Positions 1-7,661 of a stretch of 32,037 bases of DNA are shown here, one piece after another. The DNA is taken from positions 1-32,037 of the forward strand of contig JAGVHG010000133.1 in NCBI GenBank assembly GCA_020056715.1, read 5' to 3'. The DNA comes from Phycisphaerae bacterium. Lineage in GTDB: Bacteria > Planctomycetota > Phycisphaerae > UBA1845. The stretch's first letter is position 1. Every line of letters begins with the position of its first letter. Under the pieces are notes generated by a model. That model did no database searches. It saw only the letters and a list, made by a program, of their open reading frames with translations, and was not told where the DNA came from. The translations under genes were made by a program, and so were the position numbers.

Positions 1-434
1 ACGCTCGCGGGCGACAGGTTGTCGGTCGAGAGGTTGCACCGCTCGATCGCAGCTTTTATCAGTTTCCTCCGGTCGTCGCGATCGAAAATGGTGAAGTTTT
101 GCGGCACGCCCGCGCGGTCGTGGTGCCATCGCAAGAGCTTGGCGCATAGAGCGTGAAAGGTGCAGACGGTCATCCCCTCTCCGACGGCGAGGGCGTCGAT
201 CCGCTCGCGCATTTCCTTGGCTGCTTTGTTGGTGAATGTGATCGCCAAGATGTGGTATGGCTCGGTGACCGTGCAGGCCAGATGCGCCGCGCGACGGGTA
301 ATGACCCGCGTCTTACCGCTACCCGGTCCGGCCAGGATCAGCAGCGGCCCGTCGGTATGCGCGACGGCCTCACGCTGCGGCCCGCTCAAGTCCGCAAACA
401 GCCGTTCAACGTTCGCCTCCGTGCCGCTTTGCAT
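1..434 (-). CDS. UvrD/PcrA-type ATP-dependent DNA helicase, N-terminal part
   Basis: Superfamily 1 DNA helicase, expected to unwind DNA 3'-5' in repair or replication restart. The reading frame runs from an ATG at 434 to the window edge (about 144 residues) without a stop, so the C-terminal four-fifths are missing. Visible motifs are a Q-motif-like segment (LSGPQREAV, residues 16-24), Walker A (AGPGSGKT, 35-42), motif Ia (AITFTNKAAKEM, 64-75) and TVCTFHALCAKLLR, all typical of the 1A subdomain of UvrD/PcrA/Rep. It is divergent from the DUF433 gene at 540. Which of UvrD, PcrA or Rep it is cannot be told from this fragment. Confidence 0.93.
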   Translation of the reverse strand, partial: MQSGTEANVERLFADLSGPQREAVAHTDGPLLILAGPGSGKTRVITRRAAHLACTVTEPYHILAITFTNKAAKEMRERIDALAVGEGMTVCTFHALCAKLLRWHHDRAGVPQNFTIFDRDDRRKLIKAAIERCNLSTDNLSPAS

Positions 435-479
435 CGTGGACTTGTATACTGGTTACGTTTGCAACGGACAAGCCGAACC

Positions 480-507
480 TCGACAACGGACGATATTCTG
501 GTAGAAT
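480..507 (+). promoter_or_regulatory. Candidate promoter for the DUF433/DUF5615 pair
   Basis: TCGACA at 480-485 and TAGAAT at 502-507 are separated by 16 bases, close to sigma-70 -35/-10 boxes. Transcription from here would begin about 10 bases before the first possible ATG of the antitoxin gene, so the leader would be very short. This is based on pattern only. Confidence 0.3.
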
Positions 508-539
508 GGACCCGCCCGAATATGGGCAAGGAGTCGGAT

Positions 540-773
540 ATGGATTGGCGGCAGCGTATCGAGGTGAACCCACAGATCCTCGTGGGCAAGCCGATCATCA
601 AGGGGACGCGCATAAGCGTTGAGCTAGTGGTTGACCTGCTGGCTCGGGGTTACAACGCGGCACAGATTGTGCAGCAGTATGACCACTTGACGGCGGAGGA
701 CATTCAGGCATGTCTGGCGTACGCGAGCGACGTACTTAGCTCGGAAAAAGTATACGCCGTACCGACCGCGTGA
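540..773 (+). CDS. DUF433 family antitoxin
   Basis: Small protein of 77 residues, the DUF433 half of a DUF433/DUF5615 toxin-antitoxin pair. DUF433 proteins have a winged-helix-like fold and are thought to bind DNA and neutralise the partner. The sequence shows the family pattern: an N-terminal RIEVNPQILVGKPIIKGTRI segment, then VELVVDLLARGY and a C-terminal helix HLTAEDIQACLAYA. The ATG at 540 is chosen because AAGGAG at 528-533 sits 6 bases upstream; an in-frame ATG at 522 would add six residues. The toxin-like gene follows after 9 bases, so the two are almost certainly co-transcribed. Confidence 0.88.
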   Translation: MDWRQRIEVNPQILVGKPIIKGTRISVELVVDLLARGYNAAQIVQQYDHLTAEDIQACLAYASDVLSSEKVYAVPTA

Positions 774-782
774 GGCAAACCC

Positions 783-1141
783 ATGCGAATTCTGGCAAAC
801 GAAAACTTTCCAGGACCGGTTGTACGCGCCTTGCGTGAACTGGGACACGATGTCCTTTGGGTAAAGGAAATAATGTGCGGCGCCAGTGACGTTGAAGTAC
901 TGTCGCGCGCTCAGGCCGAGCGCCGCATCCTGACAACGTTCGATCGAGATTTTGGCGAGCTTGCCTTTCGATTCGGGCTTCCCGCCGAATGCGGCATCAT
1001 CTTTTTTCGGCTGCGCGGAACCAGTCCGGAGACCGACAACTCACGGACGATCGCTGCCCTGACAAGCCGCACTGACTGGGCGGGACATTTCGCCGTCGTG
1101 CAAGATGATCGGATTCGCCTCCGCCCCCTACCGGTGACAGG

Positions 1142-1151
<10 letters not shown>
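783..1151 (+). CDS. DUF5615 PIN-like toxin
   Basis: A 122-residue PIN-like protein (Mut7-C/DUF5615 type), the probable toxin of the pair begun at 540. PIN-like proteins are metal-dependent RNases. The acidic positions expected of the fold are present: N6/E7 in the first strand (ILANENFPG, where many homologues have D), the DxEVL segment near residues 37-41, and [10 protein letters not shown] (residues 51-60), whose two aspartates are the hallmark of the family. The start ATG directly follows the antitoxin stop. Its last 10 bases overlap the frame of the kinase remnant. The assignment rests on family resemblance; RNase activity is inferred. Confidence 0.85.
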
Positions 1152-1393
<242 letters not shown>

Positions 1394-1444
1394 GTTCGCT
1401 TGACGTCGTCGTATGATATTCGTCCCGAATTCGAGGATAGTCGA

Positions 1445-3346
1445 ATGGAGAAATCCAGAGAACCCTGGCAGCAGCGCTATGCCGACAAGGTCACTTCAGC
1501 CGAACGCGCCGTGGGCCGGGTGCGGCACGGACAGCGCGTGTTCTTGGGCTCGGGGGCAGGCGAGCCGCAGTCGCTCCTGGAAGCCCTCTCCTCCCGAACC
1601 GATTTGAACGATACGGAGATCGTGCACATTCTGACCCTTGGCGTCGCCACCTACGCCGAACCGCGGTTCGGCGATCGCTTTCGTCACAACGCGTACTTCA
1701 TCGGGCCTAACGTGCGGCAGGCCATCGCCGAGGGACGCGCGGATTATACACCCATCTTTCTGTCGGAAATCCCAGCTCTTTTTCGCACCGGGCGAGTGAT
1801 TATTGATGTGGCGCTGATCGCCGTCAGCCTGCCGGACGAACATGGCTACTGTAGCTACGGCGTTTCCACGGATATCGTCAAGGCCGCAACTGAGTCGGCC
1901 CATTTAGTCATCGCCGAGGTCAATGCTCAAATGCCTCGAGCGTTGGGTGACTGCTTTATCCATGTGAGGGATATCGACTTCCTAGTCGCAAGCGATCGCC
2001 CCATCCTCGAGACCCAGCATGGTGAGCCGGATGAGCTAGCCCGTCGGATCGCGCGGCACATCGCCAACCTGATCGAGGATGGAGCCACGTTGCAACTCGG
2101 CATCGGCACCATTCCGGACGCCGTGCTCCCCTATTTGAGCGAATTCAAGAACTTGGGCATCCATACGGAGATGTTCAGCGACGGCCTCATCCCGCTCATC
2201 GAGAAGGGCGTGGTGACCAACTCGGAGAAGACGTTACACCGTGGCAAGATTGTGGCGACGTTCATCATGGGTTCGCGGAAGCTGTATGACTTTGTGGACA
2301 ATAACCCCCTCGTTGAATTTCATCCGACGGAATACGTAAATGACCCGTTCATCATCGCGCAGAACGACAAAATGATCTCCATCAATGCCGCGATCGAGGT
2401 GGACGTCACCGGCCAGGTCTGCGCGGACTCGCTGGGAACGCTCTTCTACAGCGGCATCGGCGGACAGGTGGATTTCACTCGCGGCGCGGCACGATCCAAG
2501 AACGGAAAACCCGTCATCGCCCTCCCGTCAACGGCGGAGAACGAAACGATCTCCCGTATCGTGCCCCAGCTCAAGCCCGGGGCCGGGGTGGTGACCAGCC
2601 GCGGCGATGTGCACTATGTCGTGACCGAGTACGGAGCGGCCTATTTGCACGGGAAGACCATCCGTGAACGGGCGATGGCCCTCATCCAGATCGCCCATCC
2701 CAAGTTTCGTCCCTGGCTTTTTGCCGAGGCCAAGGCACGGCACCTGGTCTATGCCGATCAAATCGAGATGCCCATCCAGACTCCCGTATATCCTGACGAA
2801 TTGGAACAATGGATCGAGCTAAAAGACGGATCACGCGCCTTCATGCGGCCGCTTAAGCTCACCGACGAGTCGTTGGTCAAGGATTTGTTTTACAAGATGT
2901 CGGCGGATTCGATTCACTACCGCTTCTTCCAAATCCTCAAGACCATGCCCCATGAGAAGCTGCAAAAACTCCTCACCGTGGACTATGGCGCGGACATGGC
3001 CCTCGTGGTGCTTCAAGACTCGTCGGAGGGTACGCCGATCCTGGCCGTCGCCCATTACCACACGTACCAGCAGACGAATTTCGCCGAGGCGGCTTTCCTG
3101 GTCCGCGACGATTGGCAGGGCAAGGGGATCGGCACGGCCCTGTTGAACGGGCTTGTCGACGCCGCCCGACGCAACGGCATCGCCGGCTTCACGGCCGAGG
3201 TGCTGCTTGCCAACCACGGCATGTTGCGAGTTTTCCATAAGTGCGGATACGCGGTGGAAAGCCACCTCCAAGACGGCGTGTACAGCCTGCGAATCCCGTT
3301 CGCAAAACGCAAACCTGTTCGCACCATCCCGGCCCTGAAATCTTAA
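1445..3346 (+). CDS. Acetyl-CoA hydrolase/transferase fused to a GNAT acetyltransferase domain
   Basis: A 633-residue two-domain protein. Residues 1 to about 440 are a class I CoA-transferase of the acetyl-CoA hydrolase/4-hydroxybutyrate CoA-transferase family, with GSGAGEPQSLLEAL near the N-terminus, LQLGIGTIPDAV (217-228), HTEMFSDGLIPL (240-251), the NDPFIIAQNDKMISIN segment and SGIGGQVDFTRGA (336-348). Residues about 455-615 are a GNAT domain with the acetyl-CoA loop QGKGIGTALL (558-567) and ANHGMLRVFHKCGY near the end. The first domain should move CoA between acyl groups; the second should transfer acetyl from acetyl-CoA to an amine, perhaps a protein lysine. The ATG at 1445 is chosen over an upstream frame because GAGGA lies at 1433-1437. 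The physiological acyl substrate cannot be read from sequence. Confidence 0.92.
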   Translation: MEKSREPWQQRYADKVTSAERAVGRVRHGQRVFLGSGAGEPQSLLEALSSRTDLNDTEIVHILTLGVATYAEPRFGDRFRHNAYFIGPNVRQAIAEGRADYTPIFLSEIPALFRTGRVIIDVALIAVSLPDEHGYCSYGVSTDIVKAATESAHLVIAEVNAQMPRALGDCFIHVRDIDFLVASDRPILETQHGEPDELARRIARHIANLIEDGATLQLGIGTIPDAVLPYLSEFKNLGIHTEMFSDGLIPLIEKGVVTNSEKTLHRGKIVATFIMGSRKLYDFVDNNPLVEFHPTEYVNDPFIIAQNDKMISINAAIEVDVTGQVCADSLGTLFYSGIGGQVDFTRGAARSKNGKPVIALPSTAENETISRIVPQLKPGAGVVTSRGDVHYVVTEYGAAYLHGKTIRERAMALIQIAHPKFRPWLFAEAKARHLVYADQIEMPIQTPVYPDELEQWIELKDGSRAFMRPLKLTDESLVKDLFYKMSADSIHYRFFQILKTMPHEKLQKLLTVDYGADMALVVLQDSSEGTPILAVAHYHTYQQTNFAEAAFLVRDDWQGKGIGTALLNGLVDAARRNGIAGFTAEVLLANHGMLRVFHKCGYAVESHLQDGVYSLRIPFAKRKPVRTIPALKS

Positions 3347-3407
3347 ATCTCAAATCCCCCCGCCCCGATTGCGCCCTTCGCCCCTCTGTCGCTTCGTGCC
3401 TCATTTC

Positions 3408-3438
3408 GACTTTTTGACTTTTTGACGTTTTTACGTTT
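3408..3438. repeat. Short T-rich tandem repeat in the 3347-3797 gene-free gap
   Basis: Two exact copies of GACTTTTT (3408-3415, 3416-3423) are followed by GACGTTTTT and a fourth degenerate copy. A pyrimidine-rich stretch with loose CTTCAACCCT-like repeats follows to about 3483. No gene-like frame is supported in this 451-base gap on either strand. Confidence 0.7.
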
Positions 3439-3528
3439 CTTCCGCCCCTTCAACCCTTCTAACTCTTCAACCCTCCAACCCCAATCCCGTGCCAGCCTTA
3501 TCTCCGCCCGGAGGGCGCACGAAGGTTG

Positions 3529-3594
3529 CCAGGGACTTCCAGTCCCTGGAAGGCGAGTTCTCAAAAAACTCCCCCTCGCCCTGTTCGGGCGAGG
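3529..3594. repeat. Two consecutive hairpins downstream of the CoA-transferase gene
   Basis: The first is a perfect 9-bp stem with a 3-base loop: CCAGGGACT at 3529-3537 against AGTCCCTGG at 3541-3549. The second is an 8-bp stem with a 5-base loop: CCTCGCCC at 3574-3581 against GGGCGAGG at 3587-3594. Neither is followed by a T-run on the plus strand, so classic rho-independent termination is not supported. They may be RNA-end structures or repeat remnants. The rest of the gap to 3797 shows nothing I can name. Confidence 0.6.
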
Positions 3595-3797
3595 CCCGTC
3601 GGACGACCACGATTCAACAGAGGGCAACAACAAGGATTCGAGGCTAAATAGTTGGCGGCGGCTGGAAAGAGTGTGTGGCTGCGGCGTGCAGGGAGTTTAT
3701 CGCGACGGTACGCGAAGTCCTACGCTAGAAAACAATGTGTCGAGCCGGTCTCGCTTGACCCACGAGAGTTGGTTCATCGGGTCTTAATGCGGACACT

Positions 3798-4262
3798 TTA
3801 GGATTCGACCACTTCGACCATGAGCTCGACCTCGACGGCGGCGTTGAGCGGAAGTTCCGCGGCGCCGACGGCGGAGCGTGCGTGGCGACCGGCGTCGCCG
3901 AAGATTTTGACGAGAAGGTCACTGGCCCCGTTGGCGACTTTGGGCTGCTCGGTGAAACCGGGACTGCTGGCCACGTATACACAAACGCGAACAACTTTGA
4001 TGATGTTGTCCAGCCCGCCGACGAGTTGGGCGATTGCGGCCAGCCCGTTCAGAGCGGCGATGGCCGCACCGTCGGCGGCATTCACCAGAGAAACATCATT
4101 GGGCACCTTACCGGCCCAGACGAGCTTACCATCGCGGAACGGGATTTGGCCGCTGGTAAAAGCGTATCTGCCGCTGCGCACCGCGGGCACATAATTAGCA
4201 ACCGGGGCCGCAACGTTGGGCAGCTTGAGTCCCAGGTCTGAAAGCCTCTTACTCGGGAGCAT
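3798..4262 (-). CDS. RidA/YjgF/UK114 family protein
   Basis: 154-residue Rid-family protein. The best known members are trimeric enamine/imine deaminases that clear reactive 2-aminoacrylate from PLP enzymes. Seen here: YAFTSGQIPF, then VVRVCVYVASSPGFTEQPKVANGAS and the C-terminal HARSAVGAAELPLNAAVEVE, whose arginine matches the substrate-binding arginine of RidA. The ARSAVG form points to the UK114-like branch that is less well studied than E. coli RidA, so deaminase activity is likely but not certain. The ATG at 4262 lies inside the end of scpA (14-base overlap), which argues for translational coupling in a trpS-scpA-ridA unit. Confidence 0.88.
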   Translation of the reverse strand: MLPSKRLSDLGLKLPNVAAPVANYVPAVRSGRYAFTSGQIPFRDGKLVWAGKVPNDVSLVNAADGAAIAALNGLAAIAQLVGGLDNIIKVVRVCVYVASSPGFTEQPKVANGASDLLVKIFGDAGRHARSAVGAAELPLNAAVEVELMVEVVES

Positions 4263-5139
4263 CAACGAACTCCGTAGAATCAAACTCCGCCGCCAACAAT
4301 GGATCACTCTCTTCGGGTTCCTCTGCAACGTCTGCGGTCACCTCATAGGCGAACGGCGCCGGCGCGGCGGTGGATTCAGCGTCGAGCTTATCGACAATGT
4401 CCTCTACGCGATCAAGCGGCGTCGGATCGAGCAGACGGATCAGGATCGGTCCGAATGGGCGATCCTGAATCGCGCGGATGCGTCGCTGGCGGATCAGTTC
4501 GAGCAGGGCTAGGAACAACCCGATCATTTCCGCCCGCGTGCGCCCGGTGAAGATTTCCTCGAATCCCTGTGAGCCGCCGGCCCGTTGGATGGAATCGAGA
4601 ATGTCCTCGGCGTGCAGGGCGATGGGCGTGTCGTCGACGCCGACCTGGTGGACGCCGCCGGTTTTGCCGATCTGGGTCAGCAATCGGTTGAAGGCCTCGA
4701 ACAAGTCCCAGATGTCGAGGTTTTCTATCGCGGTCTCGTCGGTGTTGCTTTCCGGGAGCGTCGGACGGCGTTCATGCCGCAGGGCGCGCTCGGCCGCCGC
4801 TTCCTCCAACGATCGGGCCGCGTCCTTGAACTTTTTGTACTCCAACAACTGCCGGACGAGTTCCAATCGCGGATCGCCGATCTCGTCGTCGAGTTGCTCC
4901 TCCGGCGGCCGCGGAAGAAGGGTTCTCGACTTGATCTCCATCAACGTCGCGGCCAACACCAGAAACTCGCTTACGATCTCCGGATCGAGCTGCTTGAGGA
5001 GGTCCACGTACGCAAGGTATTGCTTCGTAATTCGAGCAATCGGTATGTCGTAGATGTCGATCTCGTCTCGCCGGATCAAGAAGAGAAGCAGATCGAGCGG
5101 GCCGTTGTAGATGTCGAGGGCGACGCGATAGTCGGTCAT
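4249..5139 (-). CDS. scpA: Segregation and condensation protein A (kleisin)
   Basis: 296-residue kleisin that bridges the SMC heads and binds ScpB in the bacterial condensin complex, needed for chromosome compaction and segregation. The N-terminus is characteristic: YNGPLDLLLFLIRRDEIDIY, PIARITKQYLAYVD and VSEFLVLAATLMEIKSRTLL, the helices that bind the SMC neck. The C-terminal winged-helix part includes EMIGLFLALLELIRQRRI, which binds the SMC cap. The last 30 or so residues are acidic and variable. It overlaps trpS by four bases (ATGA at 5136-5139). No scpB follows; the neighbour is ridA. Confidence 0.95.
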   Translation of the reverse strand: MTDYRVALDIYNGPLDLLLFLIRRDEIDIYDIPIARITKQYLAYVDLLKQLDPEIVSEFLVLAATLMEIKSRTLLPRPPEEQLDDEIGDPRLELVRQLLEYKKFKDAARSLEEAAAERALRHERRPTLPESNTDETAIENLDIWDLFEAFNRLLTQIGKTGGVHQVGVDDTPIALHAEDILDSIQRAGGSQGFEEIFTGRTRAEMIGLFLALLELIRQRRIRAIQDRPFGPILIRLLDPTPLDRVEDIVDKLDAESTAAPAPFAYEVTADVAEEPEESDPLLAAEFDSTEFVDAPE

Positions 5140-6119
5140 CCGTGCGTCCCTTTCGCGGTCACAATGCCGCAGGCATCGCGAACGTCGGCCATGACCTCTC
5201 GCGCCACAGCACGAGCACGGCGACCGGCGGTCGTCAAGACATCTTCGACGTAATCAGGATCGGCGGCAAGTTTTGTACGTCGCACGCGGGCCGGACCCAG
5301 CACGCGCTCCACGACTTCTGCCAGAAGCGTCTTGGCCTCGCCGTAACCCATGCCGCCGCGAGTATATCGCTCGCGAAGCGCGGCGACCTCTTCCGGCAAG
5401 CCCATCAGCCTGTAAAGAGCGAAGACACTGCATGTCTCGGGGTCTTTGGGGTCTGCGACGGGCTTGCTGTCGGTCTTGATGCTCATGATTCGCTTCTTGG
5501 TGTCCGCTGGCGGATCGAAGAGGTTGATGGCATTGCCGTAACTCTTGGACATCTTCTGCCCATCGATGCCGGGAACGACGAGGGCATCGTTGAGCTTGGG
5601 CTCGGGGCGTTTAAGCACCTCACGTCCAAACGTGGTGTTGAAGTGCACGGCCATGTCCTGGGCCATCTCAATGTGCTGGACCTGGTCCTTACCGACCGGG
5701 ACAAGGTCGCTTCGGTAGATGAGAATGTCGGCGGCCATCAGCAGCGGATAGCTGAACAACCCCATCGACGCGGGAATGTCCTTGGCCACTTTGTCCTTGT
5801 ACGAGGTCGCCCGTTCGAGAAGGCCCTTGCCGGTAACGGTGGAGAGAATCCACGCCAATTCGGTCACCTCGGGCACGTCGCTTTGGCGGAAGAGGTTGAC
5901 CTTGTTTGGGTCTAAACCGAGAGCGAGATAATCGAGGGCCACGTCGTGCGTGTATTGCCGCAGCAACGGTGGATCCTGCACTGTGGTCAGCGAGTGATAG
6001 TTGGCGATGAAGAAGAAGCACTCGTGCTCATTCTGCAACTCAATGTGCTGCTTCATGGCCCCCAGGTAGTTGCCCAGGTGCAGCCTGCCGCTGGATTGAA
6101 TGCCGGAAAGAACACGCAT
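5136..6119 (-). CDS. trpS: Tryptophanyl-tRNA synthetase
   Basis: Class I aminoacyl-tRNA synthetase, 327 residues, the usual length for bacterial TrpRS. It charges tRNA-Trp with tryptophan using ATP. The HIGH-like motif is LHLGNY (residues 13-18) after SGIQSSG. The KMSKS loop is exact (189-193) and is followed by SYGNAINLFD. Also typical are LMAADILIYRSDLVPVGKDQVQHIE motifs around 127-152. It heads the trpS-scpA-ridA overlap chain, and hicA ends 44 bases upstream on the same strand. Confidence 0.97.
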   Translation of the reverse strand: MRVLSGIQSSGRLHLGNYLGAMKQHIELQNEHECFFFIANYHSLTTVQDPPLLRQYTHDVALDYLALGLDPNKVNLFRQSDVPEVTELAWILSTVTGKGLLERATSYKDKVAKDIPASMGLFSYPLLMAADILIYRSDLVPVGKDQVQHIEMAQDMAVHFNTTFGREVLKRPEPKLNDALVVPGIDGQKMSKSYGNAINLFDPPADTKKRIMSIKTDSKPVADPKDPETCSVFALYRLMGLPEEVAALRERYTRGGMGYGEAKTLLAEVVERVLGPARVRRTKLAADPDYVEDVLTTAGRRARAVAREVMADVRDACGIVTAKGTHG

Positions 6120-6163
6120 GTCAGCTACTTCTCAGGCAAGCGTCGTGGTCCGATGCGACCATG

Positions 6164-6388
6164 TCAAGCGCGCCATTCGTTTTCGGGGATCTCGGCAGTA
6201 TTGAGAATGCTTCGCAGGGTACCAAGAGGCAATTGGCGGCCACGATGATCCGGAACGATGACCTGCAATGCAAGCGATTCGTTGCGCCACTTGCGGTGGC
6301 TGCCCTTCTGCGAAATGAGTTGAAACCCGTGGCGGCGGAGGATCACTTCGAGTTCGCGCGCGGTCATGCGGCGAATGCGTTCGCCCAT
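6164..6388 (-). CDS. hicA: HicA family mRNA interferase toxin
   Basis: 74-residue HicA toxin with the double-stranded-RNA-binding-like fold that cleaves mRNA. Visible are the ELEVILRRHGFQLISQKGSHRKWRN segment, with the catalytic histidine at residue 31 in GSH, and the VPDHRGRQLPLGTLRSIL strand-helix end typical of the family. The start ATG shares one base with the stop of hicB (TAATG at 6388), so the pair is translationally coupled; an internal ATG at residue 8 is another possible start. Antitoxin-first order is less common for hicAB than toxin-first but is well represented. Confidence 0.92.
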   Translation of the reverse strand: MGERIRRMTARELEVILRRHGFQLISQKGSHRKWRNESLALQVIVPDHRGRQLPLGTLRSILNTAEIPENEWRA

Positions 6389-6588
6389 TACATGACGACC
6401 TCTCGGGTAACCGCGCCAGGCTGTAGTTCGACGGGATCGGGTTGCAAGTAAAGCTCGATCGCCTCACGGATGTTGATGAGGGCTTCGGCTTCGGTTTCGC
6501 CGGCAGAAGCGCAGCCGGGAAGCTCCGGGCACCATACGGCCCAGTCGCCGGTTTCGGGATCGGGTTCGAGGATTACACGCCACTTCAT
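6388..6588 (-). CDS. hicB: HicB family antitoxin
   Basis: 66-residue HicB-type antitoxin with the partial RNase H-like fold: VILEPDPETGDWAVWCPELPGCASAGETEAEALINIREAIELYL is the family signature (short strands, PELPGC, then the EAL-N-EAI helix). There is no room for a C-terminal DNA-binding domain, so it is the short form, and autorepression may need another mode. GGGAG on the minus strand (6599-6603) lies 10 bases before the start. It is divergent from thyX. Confidence 0.92.
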   Translation of the reverse strand: MKWRVILEPDPETGDWAVWCPELPGCASAGETEAEALINIREAIELYLQPDPVELQPGAVTREVVM

Positions 6589-6596
6589 GTCAGTAC

Positions 6597-6687
6597 GCTC
6601 CCACGAGAAGTTTCACGATCAAGCATATCACCTTCGATTGTTATTTGCAACGCCGCCATCCCGCCGGTATACACACCGCGTGGGAGC
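6597..6687. promoter_or_regulatory. Divergent hicB/thyX intergenic region with matched ribosome-binding sites
   Basis: The same 9 bases occur as an inverted pair, GCTCCCACG at 6597-6605 and CGTGGGAGC at 6679-6687. Each copy carries the GGGAG ribosome-binding site of its own gene, hicB leftward and thyX rightward (7 bases before the ATG at 6694). Both promoters must lie in this 105-base gap; none matches consensus well enough to name. Confidence 0.6.
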
Positions 6688-6693
6688 AGTCGC

Positions 6694-7470
6694 ATGAAGA
6701 TCATCCGTAAACCAAGCGTCTACCTCGTCGGGCGGCAAACGCTGGACGATTCGGAGATCGCGCGGTTCCTGGCCGATCATAACGTCGTCGGTTGGAGCAC
6801 GGACACGCCGAACGCGGCGGAGGCGCTGCCCGAGTTCGCGGGGCGGCTTTGCTACATGAGCTTCGCCAAGCCCCGTCCCGGCGGCAACAAGACCTACCTG
6901 GGCCACATCAAGGAAGTCGGCCACGGCAGCGTTCTTGAGCACACTGTGTGGAACTTCATCATCACCGGCGTCTCTCGATCGTTCACCCATGAGCTGGTGC
7001 GACATCGAGCCGGCTTTGGATACTCGCAGCTCTCGCAACGCTACGTCGATGAATCTGTGGCCGACTTCGTGGAGCCGGATTGCATCGCCGATGATCCGAA
7101 GCTGCACGAGGCGTGGCGCACGGCCGTCGAGCACGCTCAAGAGGCGTACATCAAGCTGGTCGAAGGCTTGCAGGCCAAGTTCGCCTCGATCGAAGACAAG
7201 ACGCTTCGCCGGAAACTGGCCCGGCAAGCGGCCCGATCGGTCCTGCCCAACGCCACGGAAACCAAAATCTTCGTCACCGCCAACGCCCGTGCGTGGCGGC
7301 ATTTCATCGAGCTTCGATGCAACGAGCATGCGGAGACGGAAATCCGCATCGTCGCGGCCAAAATCCTCGAAGTCCTCCAGCACGAAGCGCCGAACCTCTT
7401 CGGCGACTACGAGTTCATCGCCCTACCCGACGGAACTCGCGCCGCACGGACTACGTTTCACAAAGTGTAA
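6694..7470 (+). CDS. thyX: FAD-dependent thymidylate synthase
   Basis: 258-residue ThyX, making dTMP from dUMP with methylene-tetrahydrofolate, FAD and NADPH, unrelated to ThyA. Seen: the flavin/dUMP region GHGSVLEHTVWNFIITGVSR (76-95), the ThyX signature RHRAGFGYSQLSQRY (103-117) and LPNATETKIFVTANARAWRHF followed by ELRCNEHAETEIR near the C-terminus. The signature has eight residues between RHR and the serine, where the classical form RHRxxSxxxxSxR has seven; I know of similar ThyX forms and do not think it inactive. The ATG at 6694 has GGGAG at 6682-6686; the frame is open upstream but without coding character. Confidence 0.95.
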   Translation: MKIIRKPSVYLVGRQTLDDSEIARFLADHNVVGWSTDTPNAAEALPEFAGRLCYMSFAKPRPGGNKTYLGHIKEVGHGSVLEHTVWNFIITGVSRSFTHELVRHRAGFGYSQLSQRYVDESVADFVEPDCIADDPKLHEAWRTAVEHAQEAYIKLVEGLQAKFASIEDKTLRRKLARQAARSVLPNATETKIFVTANARAWRHFIELRCNEHAETEIRIVAAKILEVLQHEAPNLFGDYEFIALPDGTRAARTTFHKV

Positions 7471-7661
7471 GCCCACCGAAGCAGCCACACGCGTCCGAAA
7501 AAAATGCAAACATTGCCGGCAGCGTCCCTTGGGTCCACGCCCATTTTCCTGTACCATTGTCGGTTGAGCCGATGATCCCAGGGGCGGGTTGCCCCCACGG
7601 ACGTTCGGCAGGACAGGTTTGGTTGGAGACGTGCGCCGTCACGTCGGATGTAGGAGGACGT

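Noticed and set aside
6442-6693. In-frame upstream extension of thyX across hicB
   Set aside because: It is antisense to a clear HicB gene; the ATG at 6694 has its own ribosome-binding site and gives the normal ThyX length.
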